From the NCBI GenBank assembly GCA_963575745.1, contig CAUYUJ010018551.1, positions 167,501 to 201,436 on the forward strand: a DNA stretch of 33,936 nucleotides, in the 5' to 3' direction. Below the pieces are notes generated by a model, which saw only the letters and a list, made by a program, of their open reading frames with translations, did not search any database and was not told the origin of the DNA. Source of the DNA: Prorocentrum cordatum. Taxonomy: Eukaryota; Sar; Dinophyceae; Prorocentrales; Prorocentraceae. Positions 1 to 9,949 of this stretch are shown piece by piece (within the stretch, counting starts at the first letter, position 1; every line of letters starts with the position of its first letter). A program made the position numbers and the translations under genes.

Positions 1-272
1 TCACCATCATCATCGTCGCCATCAGCATCGTCAGCATCATCATTAGCATCATCATCATCAGCAGTATCCCCATTATCAGCATCATCATCCTCATCAGCAT
101 CATCATCAGCAGCATCATCATGATCAGCATCGTCATCATCATCAGCAGCAGCACCATCACCATCATCAAAAGCATCATCATCATCATCAGCAGCAGCAGC
201 AGCATCAGCATCATCAGCAGCAGCATCAGCATCATCATCATCATCATCATCAGCATCATCATCAATATCCTC
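1..272. repeat. (TCA)n / CAT-type microsatellite
   Basis: The window opens in an imperfect CAT/CAG trinucleotide tract that ends in a short (TCC)n. Open frames across it (poly-Ile, poly-Ser) follow from the repeat and carry no other coding signal. Confidence 0.9.
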
Positions 273-660
273 CTCCTCCTGGACGGTGGCTCGAAAAGCT
301 AGCCGTGTTGGGATCCAAGCCTGGTTAATTAAGGGGCTTGTTGGGGCGCCAACATATCCATAGATGGTTGACTTCCGATTCTAAGACAGAAGTTGAGATG
401 CATATTACCCCCGCTGGTGTTGCCCAAAACCCAAAAGAGCTGATGAGGTATCCTGCAGGTTGTTGGGCCTCACACGGCCATAGAAGTTGAAGGATGGTCT
501 CCTCCAGACTTCCTGCAGTTCCCTGTTGAGACATTGATCACTTGGCCACGTTGTTTGACGGCATTGCACATGGCCTTGAACTCCCCCAAGAAGGTATATA
601 TGTGTTTAGCTGCGCGGCGACCCAAAACAACGTCTGAAAAGCCCGTCACTACATGGCCCA
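273..660. other. Single-copy-looking spacer, no gene recognised
   Basis: This stretch is not obviously repetitive and is lower in GC than what follows. Short frames on both strands have no recognisable domain. I see no RNA gene or repeat related to other parts of the window. Confidence 0.5.
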
Positions 661-1095
661 CCTTCTACCGCGTGTACCCCCGTGCCCGACGGGCATCGTG
701 CAGATACGCGTCCCGCGCGCACGCGCAAGGGGCATTTTCCCACCCCCCCTTCATGCGCATGTTTTTAAAGTGTAAAGATCCGGCACATGCAAGCGAAGTC
801 CCTCGCTCGCGACCCCGTCGCGGCCCGAGAATAGTGCAAACACGTGCTCCGCGAGAACGCGCCAGGCGCATGTTGGCCCGCCCCCCTCCGTTGGGCCCCC
901 CCTTCCGCGCACGCAGTATTACATCCGAAATTTCGCCACCCCCAAGCTTCTGTCCCCTTGGAGTCCCGTGGACACCTTGAAACACGCGCCCCGCGCGCAC
1001 AAACCAGGGACACGTCGGGCCTCCCCCCTCCGTGCTCGAATATGCACTTGAAATGTATGGCGTGGCAGCGCTGTCGGCGGCGACAGGATCCCAAG
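661..1095. repeat. GC-rich interspersed repeat, copy 1
   Basis: This is the first of several diverged copies of a GC-rich repeat. Recognisable landmarks in order are CCTCGCTCGCGACCCCGTCG (about 792), CACGTGCTCCGCG (841), GGCGCATGTTGG (864), TTCCGCGCACGCAGTATTAC (904), CGCCACCCCCAAGCTT (934), CCGTGGACAC (966) and the CCTCCCCCCTCCG end. The same order recurs at about 2.9-3.2 kb, and partially at 3.2-3.65 kb and 3.78-3.9 kb. Apparent long frames on both strands are shadows of high GC. Confidence 0.75.
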
Positions 1096-1116
1096 CTCCG
1101 CGACCTACAAACATTA

Positions 1117-1147
1117 CATGGTGGTTTGGCACAGCCAAACCACCATG
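1117..1147. repeat. Perfect inverted repeat, 14-bp arms, 3-nt loop
   Basis: The arms CATGGTGGTTTGGC (1117-1130) and GCCAAACCACCATG (1134-1147) are exact reverse complements around the loop ACA. It lies just after GC-rich repeat copy 1. It could form a very stable hairpin or cruciform; function is unknown. Confidence 0.9.
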
Positions 1148-1445
1148 CAACGTCAGTTTGTTCATCCGTTGACAGCAGCACGCGTCGCGGCAGCAGAACG
1201 CAGTAGCGCGCGAGGGCATGCAAGGCCGGCGATGTGGCTGGCCAACTGCCAGCGCGATTTCAGCATAAGTGCTGGAATCCAAGTAAGATCGCGTTGGGCA
1301 TGGTACCCGGCGCAGCTGCATCGCACTGCCAGGCGCCGCGGCCTTGCGTTCGTAGCGCCAGGCCCCGCGCGCTCCTCGAAGCGGGAAAACAAGCTCTACA
1401 CAAAAGAATCGCGCGTGCTCTTGTGAGGCCGGCGAAGACGATGGT

Positions 1446-1468
1446 ACACAAAGGAAATTCCTTTGTGT
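1446..1468. repeat. Near-perfect palindrome with 11-bp arms
   Basis: ACACAAAGGAA (1446-1456) and TTCCTTTGTGT (1458-1468) are exact reverse complements around one A. Related half-sites occur nearby as ACACAAAAGAAT (1397) and ACACAAAGGAATT (about 1501), so this is a small cluster of one motif in both orientations. Confidence 0.9.
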
Positions 1469-1514
1469 GCCCCCCGCGTTGGCACTGTAACCAGACCGCA
1501 CACAAAGGAATTAC

Positions 1515-1959
1515 ACGAGACTTCGTGGCACACTGAGGAATCACAGCAACGCCCTTTGGGTTGCGCTTTTCGCGCGCGGTGACAGCTCCGAGCTCGAAAG
1601 GAAGGGGGGGCGGGACAAGGCAAAGCAGGGGACGAGGAAAACGAAGAGGAGGGCGAGAAAGAAGCGAAGGAAACAACGGAAGGAAGCCAAGATGCGCGCA
1701 AGCGAAGCTAACACTGCGCGCCGAGGCAGTTGCTCGTTCGTTCAATTGGCCGTGGGCATATGAATCCGCCGACCCTGTCGGCGTGTGTGAGGGGCTTTTC
1801 CGTTCGACTCGTCGCCTCCGTCGTCTCCGTTCTCCCCCTCCCAGGGCTCTCCTCCTCAAGCGCGCTATCCAAAGCGAAATTAAACGACGTCGTAGTGGAG
1901 TCGAAGGGAAGCCCCTTCCCTTTGATCCCTTCCCCGCAGGGGGGGGGGAGGGGGGGGGG
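1515..1959. other. No gene recognised
   Basis: GC-rich sequence with purine-rich stretches (about 1600-1690) and G-runs at 1940-1962. Frames are open on both strands but show only Arg/Ser/Pro-rich low-complexity translation. I see no motif or repeat copy here. Confidence 0.5.
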
Positions 1960-2490
1960 GCCGGGGCAGATACGACGCCCGCCGGGGCGCACTTTCCTCG
2001 AGCGGGCACGCACGGGATGCACTTCCTCCTCCTCCTGGTCCTCCTCCTCCTCCTTTTCCTCCTCCTCCTCCTCCTCCTCCTGCTCCTCTCCTCCTTCTCC
2101 TCCTCCCTCCTCCTCCTCCTCCTCCTCCTCCTCCCGCAGAGGCGTCCCGGGAGCGGGCCCCGAGTCAAAATACCACCCCCCTAGGGCGCATTTTCCTCGA
2201 GCGGGCACGCCCGAGATGCACTTCTTCCTCTTCCGGGAGCACGTCCCAAGTCAGAATATCACACTCCCGGGGCGCACTTTCTTCGAGCGGGCACACAAAG
2301 GATGCACTTCCTCCTCCTCCTCCTCCTCCTCCTCCTCTCCTCCCTCCTCCTCCTCCTCCTCCTCCTCCTCTCCTCCTCCTCCTCCCTCCTCCTCCTCCTC
2401 CTCCTCCTCCTCCTCCCTCCCTCCTCCTCCGCCTCCTCCTCCTCCTCCTCCTCCTCCTCCTCCTCCTCCTCATCCTCCGTTTCCTCCCCC
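1960..2490. repeat. Three ~80-bp units each followed by (TCC)n
   Basis: Three related units share GGGCGCACTTTCCTCGAGCG, then GGGCACGC and GATGCACTTC, and each runs straight into (TCC)n or a TTCC-rich tract. The unit cores start at about 1984, 2193 and 2270. Copies 2 and 3 also share an upstream part reading roughly CGGGAGC..CCC.AGTCA.AATA. The TCC tracts occupy about 2022-2137 and 2302-2480. The arrangement looks like a short unit amplified together with its microsatellite tail. Confidence 0.8.
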
Positions 2491-2890
2491 CATTCCTAGC
2501 CCTTTCGATCAGGGTCGGCGGCACCTGCCGTCAGGCCTCATCAATAGAAAAAGATGTGTTTGCTGCCTATCGAAAGGACCTTTTGGGAAGGAAACTCGCG
2601 CTCTCTTCCCAACTCCCTTGCCCACACCCCGTTGCGAACGCGCGACGATCAGTTTTGGCACGCGGGCAGAGGACTGCCACTTGCTGGTGAGCGGCCTTTT
2701 CCACCCGTCACGCGATCCAAACAAATGCGGCCGGCTAAACGCACTTGCCACGCAAACCGCCAGCTCCGAACACCGACGCCACCCCGATCTCCGCATCAGT
2801 TCCAGGCACCCTCTCAACGACGCCCCCTTTCTGGCGTAAAACCAATCATACCCTTTGTGCTTATGTGTTCTTCCTGCTCTGATCTACGTG
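2491..2890. other. No gene recognised
   Basis: Mixed-composition spacer between the (TCC)n block and the second GC-rich repeat copy. Frames are open in both directions but lack recognisable domains. Confidence 0.45.
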
Positions 2891-3275
2891 CCCAAGATCT
2901 CTACGCACCTGCAAGCGGGGCAGCTCGCTTGCGGCCCCGCCGTGGCCCGATAAACAATGAAAGCACGTGCTCCGCGCGAACGCGCAAGGCGCATGCCAGC
3001 CCCGCCCCCTCCATGGCCCCCCCCCGCCCCTTTCCGCGCACGCAGCATCACATCCGAAATCTCGCCACCCCCAAGCTTGGTCCACCCCGGAGCTCCCGTA
3101 GACACGTGAAAACGAGTGCCCCGCTCGCACGCACCAGGGGCCTCTTGGGCCTCCCCCCCTCCGCGCACGCACTCTTACGTGTGTTCAAGGATGCGCCAAC
3201 GGCGAGTTGGGCCCCTCGCTTGCGCCTCCGTCGTGGCCCGAAAAACATGTAAGCACGAGCTCCGCGCAATCGTAA
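2891..3275. repeat. GC-rich interspersed repeat, copies 2 and start of 3
   Basis: It repeats the landmark order of copy 1: CTTGCGGCCCCGCCGTGGCC (about 2930), CACGTGCTCCGCGCG (2964), GGCGCATG (2987), CGCGCACGCAGCATCACATC (3035), CGCCACCCCCAAGCTTGG and a closing CCTCCGCGCACGCACTCTTA. A new copy begins at about 3205 and breaks off near 3275. Confidence 0.75.
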
Positions 3276-3430
3276 AGGGGCCCTGGGACACAGAAATAAA
3301 TACACACAAAAAAAAAGATTACCCATAATTTCCCATACCTTCTGGGTTTTCGTCTTCCCCCCACTTCCCATATTTTCCCATATTTTGCGGGGGATCGCCG
3401 ATTAATTGTGTCTGTGTGTGTTGTTCCCCT
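3276..3430. other. AT-rich segment interrupting a GC-rich repeat copy
   Basis: This A/T-rich stretch includes an A-run at 3308-3316, two TTCCCATATTTT-like repeats (about 3364-3385) and a TG-rich end. It sits between the 5' part (3205-3275) and the later part (from 3431) of one GC-rich repeat copy, so it may be an insertion. I see no clear target duplication. Confidence 0.45.
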
Positions 3431-3905
3431 CCTGAAAACGCGCCAGGCGCATGTTGGGCCCTCCCTCTGCTGGGCCACCCCCTCCGCGCACGCCACCTCA
3501 CGTGCGCAGAGAACTCGCCACCCCCAAGCGGGCCCCCCCCCGGGACCCCGTGGACACGTGAGAACACGTGCCCCGCGCGCAGACGCCAGGTGCATGTTGC
3601 CCCCCCCCCCCCCCGCGCGCACGTGTCAAGAGTTTGCCGGCTGCAGATCGGATCTCTCGCCTGCTCTGTCTTCCCGAGCCAGAGCAGTCCTCGCGGCCAT
3701 GCTTGGCTCATGTATCCTCTGGTGTGATGTGGTCCGATCACGGCGAAAACTGCCAGGACACTAGGTCCAGTCGGCTTGGCTGCCAGGATGCCTCGCTCGC
3801 GGCCCCGCCGTGGCCCGAGGCGCGTGAGAACACGTGCCGAACGCACGCGTGCCGAGACTCGTGTTGGAGACCCCCCCCCTCCGCTCACGTATTTTTACGT
3901 GTCCC
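3431..3905. repeat. GC-rich interspersed repeat, further partial copies
   Basis: The 3431-3640 part resumes at AACGCGCCAGGCGCATGTTG and runs through CGCCACCCCCAAGCG and CCGTGGACACGTGAGAACAC into a C-run. A later short copy at 3784-3905 carries CCTCGCTCGCGGCCCCGCCG and ends TTTTTACGTGTCC. CACGTG recurs in these copies. Confidence 0.7.
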
Positions 3906-4827
3906 ACTCCGACGCCTACTGCTCGACACCCTTCTGGTACAGGGCCTTCGGTTAGGTCGGGCCTGTCCCCCTGCAGAAGGACGTGGCGAAAAACAAAAAA
4001 CTCAAAAATACTAAAAAGATGCCCAAAAATACGCAAAAAAAAATCCCCTGACTATTTCTAAACTAATTTTGAAGGGCGAGGCTACTTCCAGGTCCACATG
4101 AACCCCTGTCTATTTCAAGAGTCGAACTTCTTGGAATGTTGTGAATTTTGAAAATTACCCCTGTAGACGGACAGGTCCGACTTAAGCCTTCAGACCGCAA
4201 ACTGATAGAAAACCCTGGGCCAGAACTCTCACCAGGAAAACACTGGGATTGAAAAAACATACCGTCGGCAATGTCTTCGGCGAGCATTTGTTTCTTCTGT
4301 GTCACGTATCTATCTACCCAGCGCAGCAAAAAAACACTGATCAATGTCAATCATCGTTACCGCTGTGATCGTTCCTATCGTTCTCACTGTTGTCGTCGTG
4401 ATCGCGATGATTGATCGTCGATATCGTCGGAGATCGAAGCCCCCCCAACGCTGCCTCCGAAGGCCGCCCCTGGGCCCCAACACAGGAGAGCCCAGAATCG
4501 AATCGATAAGTCGGATCGGCGACCGAAAAGAATCTGAACGGCGGACATCGGCAGCCAAGCTGGGAGAAGTCTAACCGACAGAGATCGGCAGGCCAGGAAA
4601 GCCCGAACCGGCATCCAGACCGGAATCCGAACTCGAATCGAGTCGGAGTCGGCCTCGGAATCGAGCCAAATCGGAGGAGTCGACATGAGCCCTGCAACGG
4701 CCCGCCCCGCCTCGGGACCGAGCACCACGGGCTCCACCACCCCGGCCAACTGAGACGCGGCGCCGCCGAGGAGCGCTGCCCCCGCGGGCGCCAGCGGCCC
4801 CTCGCCGGGCCAGGGAGGCGCGCCGCC
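3906..4827. other. No gene recognised
   Basis: The 3960-4340 part is comparatively AT-rich. The 4340-4440 part is rich in ATCG/TCGT words. The 4490-4700 part carries irregular TCGGA/TCGAA words. Frames here lack domain signals, and none is supported as a gene. Confidence 0.5.
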
Positions 4828-4914
4828 CCGCGTCGGCGTCGGCGTCGTCGTCGTCGGCGGCGCGGGCGGCGGAGGCGGCGGCGTCGGCGTCGGCGTCAGC
4901 GTCGTCGGCGTCGG

Positions 4915-4952
<38 letters not shown>

Positions 4953-4956
4953 TTGT

Positions 4957-5040
<84 letters not shown>
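4828..5040. repeat. (GTC)n microsatellite
   Basis: An imperfect GTC/GGC tract from 4828 becomes an almost pure (GTC)n run from about 4957 to 5038. The poly-Asp, poly-Ser, poly-Arg and poly-Thr frames on both strands are translations of this repeat. Confidence 0.95.
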
Positions 5041-5043
<3 letters not shown>

Positions 5044-5838
5044 TCGCCGCGGAGCAGCGGCGCGGCTGGCGCAAGCTGCGGCGCCGCGGGGTCGGGGGGC
5101 CACCGCGGGTCTTCGCCTGCGGCAGACGCGCGCGCGGGGGGGGAAGAGCCACTGCAAGTCCGCGCCCGTGGGGGGCGCGCGAGGGAGGGAGGGCCCTGAG
5201 GCTGGAGACATGGGAGGCCTCCCCTTGTGCTCAGCTCCGCGTTCTTCCCTCCCCCGCTTCCCTTGCCCCCTCCGATCCGAAGCCGCTGCGGCTGTCCACA
5301 TGACCGCCCGCCTGGCGGTGCCTGTGGGCAGGGGTGCTCAGCATCCGGCATCGGGCCCCGTTCGGGCGGCAGACGGCAGCAGCGGCCACCAGAGGGAGGG
5401 CCCTGAGATCTGGGCTCGGGGATCTGCTGACCTGGGTCGACGCAAACCCGGGTCAGCCGGGCCCTGTAGGATCCTGCAGGGTCCTGCAGCATTCTGCAAG
5501 ATCCTGCACTCGGAGGTGGACAAACCTCCCTTTGGTAAACCACCCTTTAGTGAAGACGGCGTACGGGCCTAAAACCCGCAAAAATGACGGCCGCGACGCC
5601 CTCTCACGAACCGAAAACGGCCAATCCGCTAATCGACCTGTCAGGGTAGGAGGTCTATCAACCTCCGATGCACGCAAGCCTGGGTCAGTGCACTCCTGGC
5701 TCTGCAGGATCCTGCAAATCCAGCGCTCTGGCTGACCTTCGGTCGGGCGTGTCGGAGTGGACGTCTGGCTGGCAGCGAGGTGCTGCAGCGGGCTGGGGCC
5801 TGGGGCGCACGGTCTCTCCCGGGGCCGTAGGCGACCCA
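5041..5838. other. Gene-free stretch with a CCTGCAGGAT-type minisatellite
   Basis: From 5466 to 5506 the words GGATCCTGCAG, GGTCCTGCAG, CATTCTGCA and AGATCCTGCA follow each other as a roughly 10-bp repeat. A diverged partner at about 5660-5720 ends CTGCAGGATCCTGCAAAT and shares a GGGTCAG-containing upstream part with 5450-5466. No gene is visible. Confidence 0.6.
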
Positions 5839-5964
5839 AGGAGGAGGAGGAGGAGGAGGAGGAGGAGGAGGAGGAGGAGGTGGAGAGGTGGAGATGGAGG
5901 AGGAGGAGGTCGGAGGAGGGAGTAGAAGGGAGGAGGAGGAGGAGGAGGAGGAGGAGGAGGAGGA
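5839..5964. repeat. (GGA)n microsatellite
   Basis: Two nearly pure GGA runs (5839-5880 and about 5930-5963) are joined by a GGA-rich imperfect stretch. Poly-Glu and poly-Pro frames arise from it. Confidence 0.95.
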
Positions 5965-6544
5965 CGGGTCGCCTAAGCCCTTCAAACCCTCCAGCCTGGG
6001 GCCCTGGTCGTGGTTTCTCGCGATGTTGCAGCTTTTGCTCGCGGCATCGGGTCTTCTGAGGAGTGTCCTGAGCCTTCCCCGAAGACACGGGAGACTGCCC
6101 CGAAGGCGCGGGGGCTTCTGTGAAGTCCCCCGCCGCCTTCTGAGAAGGCATGCACCTTCTCACTCCCCCCCTCGCTCGCCGCCGAGGTGGCTTCTCGCGA
6201 TGTTGCAGCTTTTGTTCGCACCGTCGGACCCCAGGGGTGGAGCGAGTCCAGCTCTAAGTGAGCAAGAGCTGATGGGGAGCTTCGTCCCCGCTAGTTCCGT
6301 CCCCATCTCGATCACCCCGTGGCTGACTCGAGTGTGCGCACTGCCCTGGGGCCTGTCAATGTTCGGTCCAGAACTCGGACCGCGGGCGGCCGCTGGGGAC
6401 GATCCGACCAGCCCCGGAACGCTCCCGACGAGGCGCAGCTGATGTAAACTACCCAGGATCCTGAAAATCTCGAAAACTCATAAATCATCCGAAAAAAATC
6501 GAACACCCTTGTTAGACAAACACAAACACAAATACTGAAACATC
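5965..6544. other. Gene-free stretch with a ~30-bp direct repeat
   Basis: TTCTCGCGATGTTGCAGCTT followed by TTG(C/T)TCGC occurs at about 6016-6043 and again at about 6191-6218, some 175 bp apart. Each copy contains the palindrome TCTCGCGA. The rest, ending in an AT-rich run at 6440-6545, shows no gene. Confidence 0.6.
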
Positions 6545-6635
6545 GGAAAAACTCAATCCTCATGTTACTCCTCCTCCTCCTCCACAACCTCCTCCTCCTC
6601 CTCCAACTCGCCATCAGCAGCAGCATCATCATCAG

Positions 6636-6685
<50 letters not shown>

Positions 6686-6791
6686 ACACAATCAGCATCA
6701 GCATCAGCATCAGCATCATCATCATCATCGTCATCATCATCATCATCAGCATCATCATCATCATCGTCGTCGTCGTCGTCGTCCGTCGTCG

Positions 6792-6833
<42 letters not shown>

Positions 6834-7008
6834 TCATCATCAGCATCATCATCATTGTCATTGTCATCATCATCATTGCCATCAGCACCATCAACAACAA
6901 CACCACCACCAACAGCAACAACATGATCATTCGCAGAATCAGCACCATCATCATCATCATCTTCTCATTCATCACCATCATCATCAACATCATCAGCATC
7001 AACAACAC

Positions 7009-7059
<51 letters not shown>

Positions 7060-7407
7060 CATCATCACCATCACCATCACCATCACCATCACCATCACAT
7101 CACCACCGCCGCCACCACTTCCATCATCATCATCATCATCATCAGCAGCAGCAGAAGCAGCAGCATCTTCAGCATCATCATGATCAGCAGCACCATCAAG
7201 AACAGCATGATCATCATCATCCTCGTCATCGCCATCATCATCGTGCTCCTCCTCATCGGCATCATCAGTATCCACATCATCATCATCACCATTACCATCA
7301 GCATCACCACCACCACCACCACTTCCATCATCATCATCATCATCATCATCGTCATCGCCATCCATCATCATCATCATCATCATCATCAGCACCAGCATCA
7401 GCATCAG

Positions 7408-7458
<51 letters not shown>

Positions 7459-7649
7459 TACCACCATCATAATCAACATCATCATCGTCATCATCATAAT
7501 CATCGTGATCATCATCACCACCACCATCGTACTTGTGCTCCTAGAAATCACCTCCATCAATACCACCACCATCATCAGTATCAGCTTCATCGGTAGTGTC
7601 ACCCTCATGATCAGAATGATCATCATCACCATCATTATCATCAAGCACG

Positions 7650-7721
<72 letters not shown>

Positions 7722-7866
7722 GTCGTAATCAGCATCATCACCATCATCGTAATTACAGATCTACATAAGTATCAGCACCATAGTCGTCATCGCCGTCATC
7801 AACATCATCAGCATCATATCATCATCGTAGACATAATCAGAATCAGCAACACCATAATCGTAACTG

Positions 7867-7909
<43 letters not shown>

Positions 7910-8108
7910 TATCATCATCACCGTCATCATCATCACCGTCCTCATCTTCATCGACATCACAAACAGCAGCATCAGCCGCAGCAACATTTTCAGCAGCAGC
8001 AGCATCATCCTCATCATCTTTATCAGCATCAGCAGCAGCATCATCAGAACCGTCATCATCACCGACGCCATCTATCAGAAGCTGAGTCATCATCCGCATC
8101 CTCATCAT
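6545..8108. repeat. Long imperfect (CAT)n microsatellite
   Basis: About 1.5 kb is built from CAT with interspersed CAG, CGT and CAC triplets. There are pure runs at about 6640-6682, 7010-7055, 7410-7457 and 7650-7722. Long frames reading poly-His, poly-Ile, poly-Met or poly-Asp span it on both strands and are repeat translations rather than genes. Confidence 0.95.
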
Positions 8109-9792
8109 GGCCGCCTGATCGCTGCGGGCCGTGTCCGGCCGCGATCAGGGCCCTTCCTCCCTGAGTACCCGGCGCTGGCCAGGCAGGGAGACACGCCTGC
8201 ATGTAGAAATTGGGCACAGAAGGGAGAGAGAGAAACGAGGGCGAAAGCGAAGCTTGAGAAGGACAGCGTCGCTTCAGGTTTCGGGGTTTGCTCGAAGAAG
8301 ACGTGCTTCGCCCCTGAAACAAGGCTTCAGCCACCGCGGTGGGGCCAAGGGGGCACGCCACAGGAGCGACGAGGGCCTCCTGGGGTGGAGCCACGAAGGG
8401 AGGAGCACGGGACCTCCTTAGCGCCGGAAGCCCTGGAAACCCCCTAAGAGCTCCCTGAGGAGCGTGGCACAGGAGGAGGAGGAGGAAGAGAAGAGAGAAG
8501 AGGAGGAGGAAGCGGAGGAGGAGGGAGGATGAGGAGGGATGAAGAGGCAGCACTAGGGGCTAAAGGACAGAGCAAAAGCTCGATGCGCTCGCGCCATGTC
8601 TCACACTATACCCCTCCCACCTATCCCCTACCCCTTCCCTAACCATCCTTTGCATCCATGGGGTGTTCCAAGCGAAACCCGATCTCCATAGCGAACACGT
8701 CATGCGACGCGCAGCGAAAAAAGGGGGGTCTTGCACGTTGGAGGAGGACGTGGTGGCACATGGACTAGGAGGACGAACAAAAGAAGGTGATGGGGAAACC
8801 AGAAGATACCCACACCACTGCATTCGCTCCGGACCTCTCCCAGCGCGCGTTCTGACCAGAAATTCGTGGGGAATCCTGCCGTGGGTGCGAAGACCTCCGA
8901 GGATGTCCAGAAAGGCGCCAAACCAAGAGAGGGCAGCGATGTCGGCACCCGTTCCTCCTGAGGAGGAACGAGGAAGGAGGAAGGAATATCGCAGCAGCAG
9001 CAGTCGCAGTCTGCAACAGCACTGGTCTTGTCAATCGTTGTCGCAAGCACTGTCTCAGCTCAACTCGTTCTTAAGCGAATGTCTGCTTGTGATTAACAAA
9101 TCCGTGGGGGGCGCGCGTTTAAGACAATAGTTATGTTGCTCGGGCGAATCGCGGGGTGGCGCCCGCCAGATTGAAAATCAACGGGGCGGCGCCGATGATT
9201 AGCGTCGACGCCTGGCCGCCAACGAGGGGCAAGAGGGGGGTTGGACGCAAGGGCGAGCCAGGGCGCCCCTCTTTCTGTCGAACCAATGCGGACATGCGGG
9301 CAAGGCGGGCTGGACGAAACTGGAGAGCAACACAGGGGGGTTTGCCACGTTTCGCTGGCACTCTCTGTTTGCTATCGCAACCGCCGTGGATTGGATGATC
9401 GGGATGCCCCCCTGCGGCCACGCTTGCCCGTACGATCGAAGGCGCAAGGCCGCAGTACGCATTCCTATGCGCAGTGCCAAAAAAACTTGCACAACCATGT
9501 GGCCAAGCAGGATTCCTCGTCGTACGGGTTGCGAAAAGGCGGAGAAGAGGAGGAAAAGGGAGGAAGGAGGAACAGGAGGAAGAGGAGGAGGATGAGGAGG
9601 CAGAAGGAAGAAAGACGATGAGAAGGATGATGAGCAGGAACAAGGAGGAACCCTGAGATCCGTCGGTGCGAAAAAAAACATCGCGAGACATCAAGACCAG
9701 AGTAAACACCATCTATCTGCAGCATTTTTCAAGCCGGATCGATCTGTGATAGACCCCGAAGCCCGAAGGTGTGAAAAGTAGCAGCGCCCGGA
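8109..9792. other. Gene-free spacer with short GGA-rich tracts
   Basis: Purine-rich GGA tracts lie at about 8470-8530 and 9540-9610. Several frames of 80-190 codons occur on both strands, but they overlap one another, are rich in Ser/Arg/Pro and show no domain. I found no repeat copies shared with the rest of the window. Confidence 0.5.
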
Positions 9793-9904
9793 TTTGAGGG
9801 AAGGACAAAGGAGGGAGGGAGGAGGGAGGAAGGGAGGGGGGAGGGGGGAGGAGGAGGAAGAGGAGGAGGAGGAGGAGGAGGAGGAGGAGGAGGAGGAAGA
9901 GGGG
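9793..9904. repeat. (GGA)n tract at the 3' side of element 1
   Basis: A GGA/GGGA tract becomes pure (GGA)n at about 9847-9896. It lies just beyond the last recognisable coding sequence of the minus-strand retroelement. It could be that element's microsatellite tail, reading TCC on the element strand, or an independent repeat. Confidence 0.85.
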
Positions 9905-9949
9905 GATTGTATGGGGTCCCTCTGTGGACGCCGAGCGCGCCAGCTGCAA

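Noticed and set aside
1260-2839. Overlapping frames of 300-370 codons on both strands
   Set aside because: They cover GC-rich and TCC repeat DNA with Arg-, Ser- or Pro-rich translation and no recognisable family.
4384-5301. Minus-strand 305-codon frame with poly-Asp
   Set aside because: Built around (GTC)n; flanking sequence has no domain and other frames are equally open.
6562-7644. Poly-His, poly-Met and poly-Asp frames of over 340 codons
   Set aside because: Direct translations of the CAT microsatellite on either strand.
8663-9130. Plus-strand 155-codon frame as a host gene
   Set aside because: Low-complexity Arg/Ser/Glu translation with competing frames on the other strand and no motif.
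9793-9904. (GGA)n as the proven tail of element 1
   Set aside because: No target duplication or second copy fixes the element end, and GGA tracts are common elsewhere in this window.
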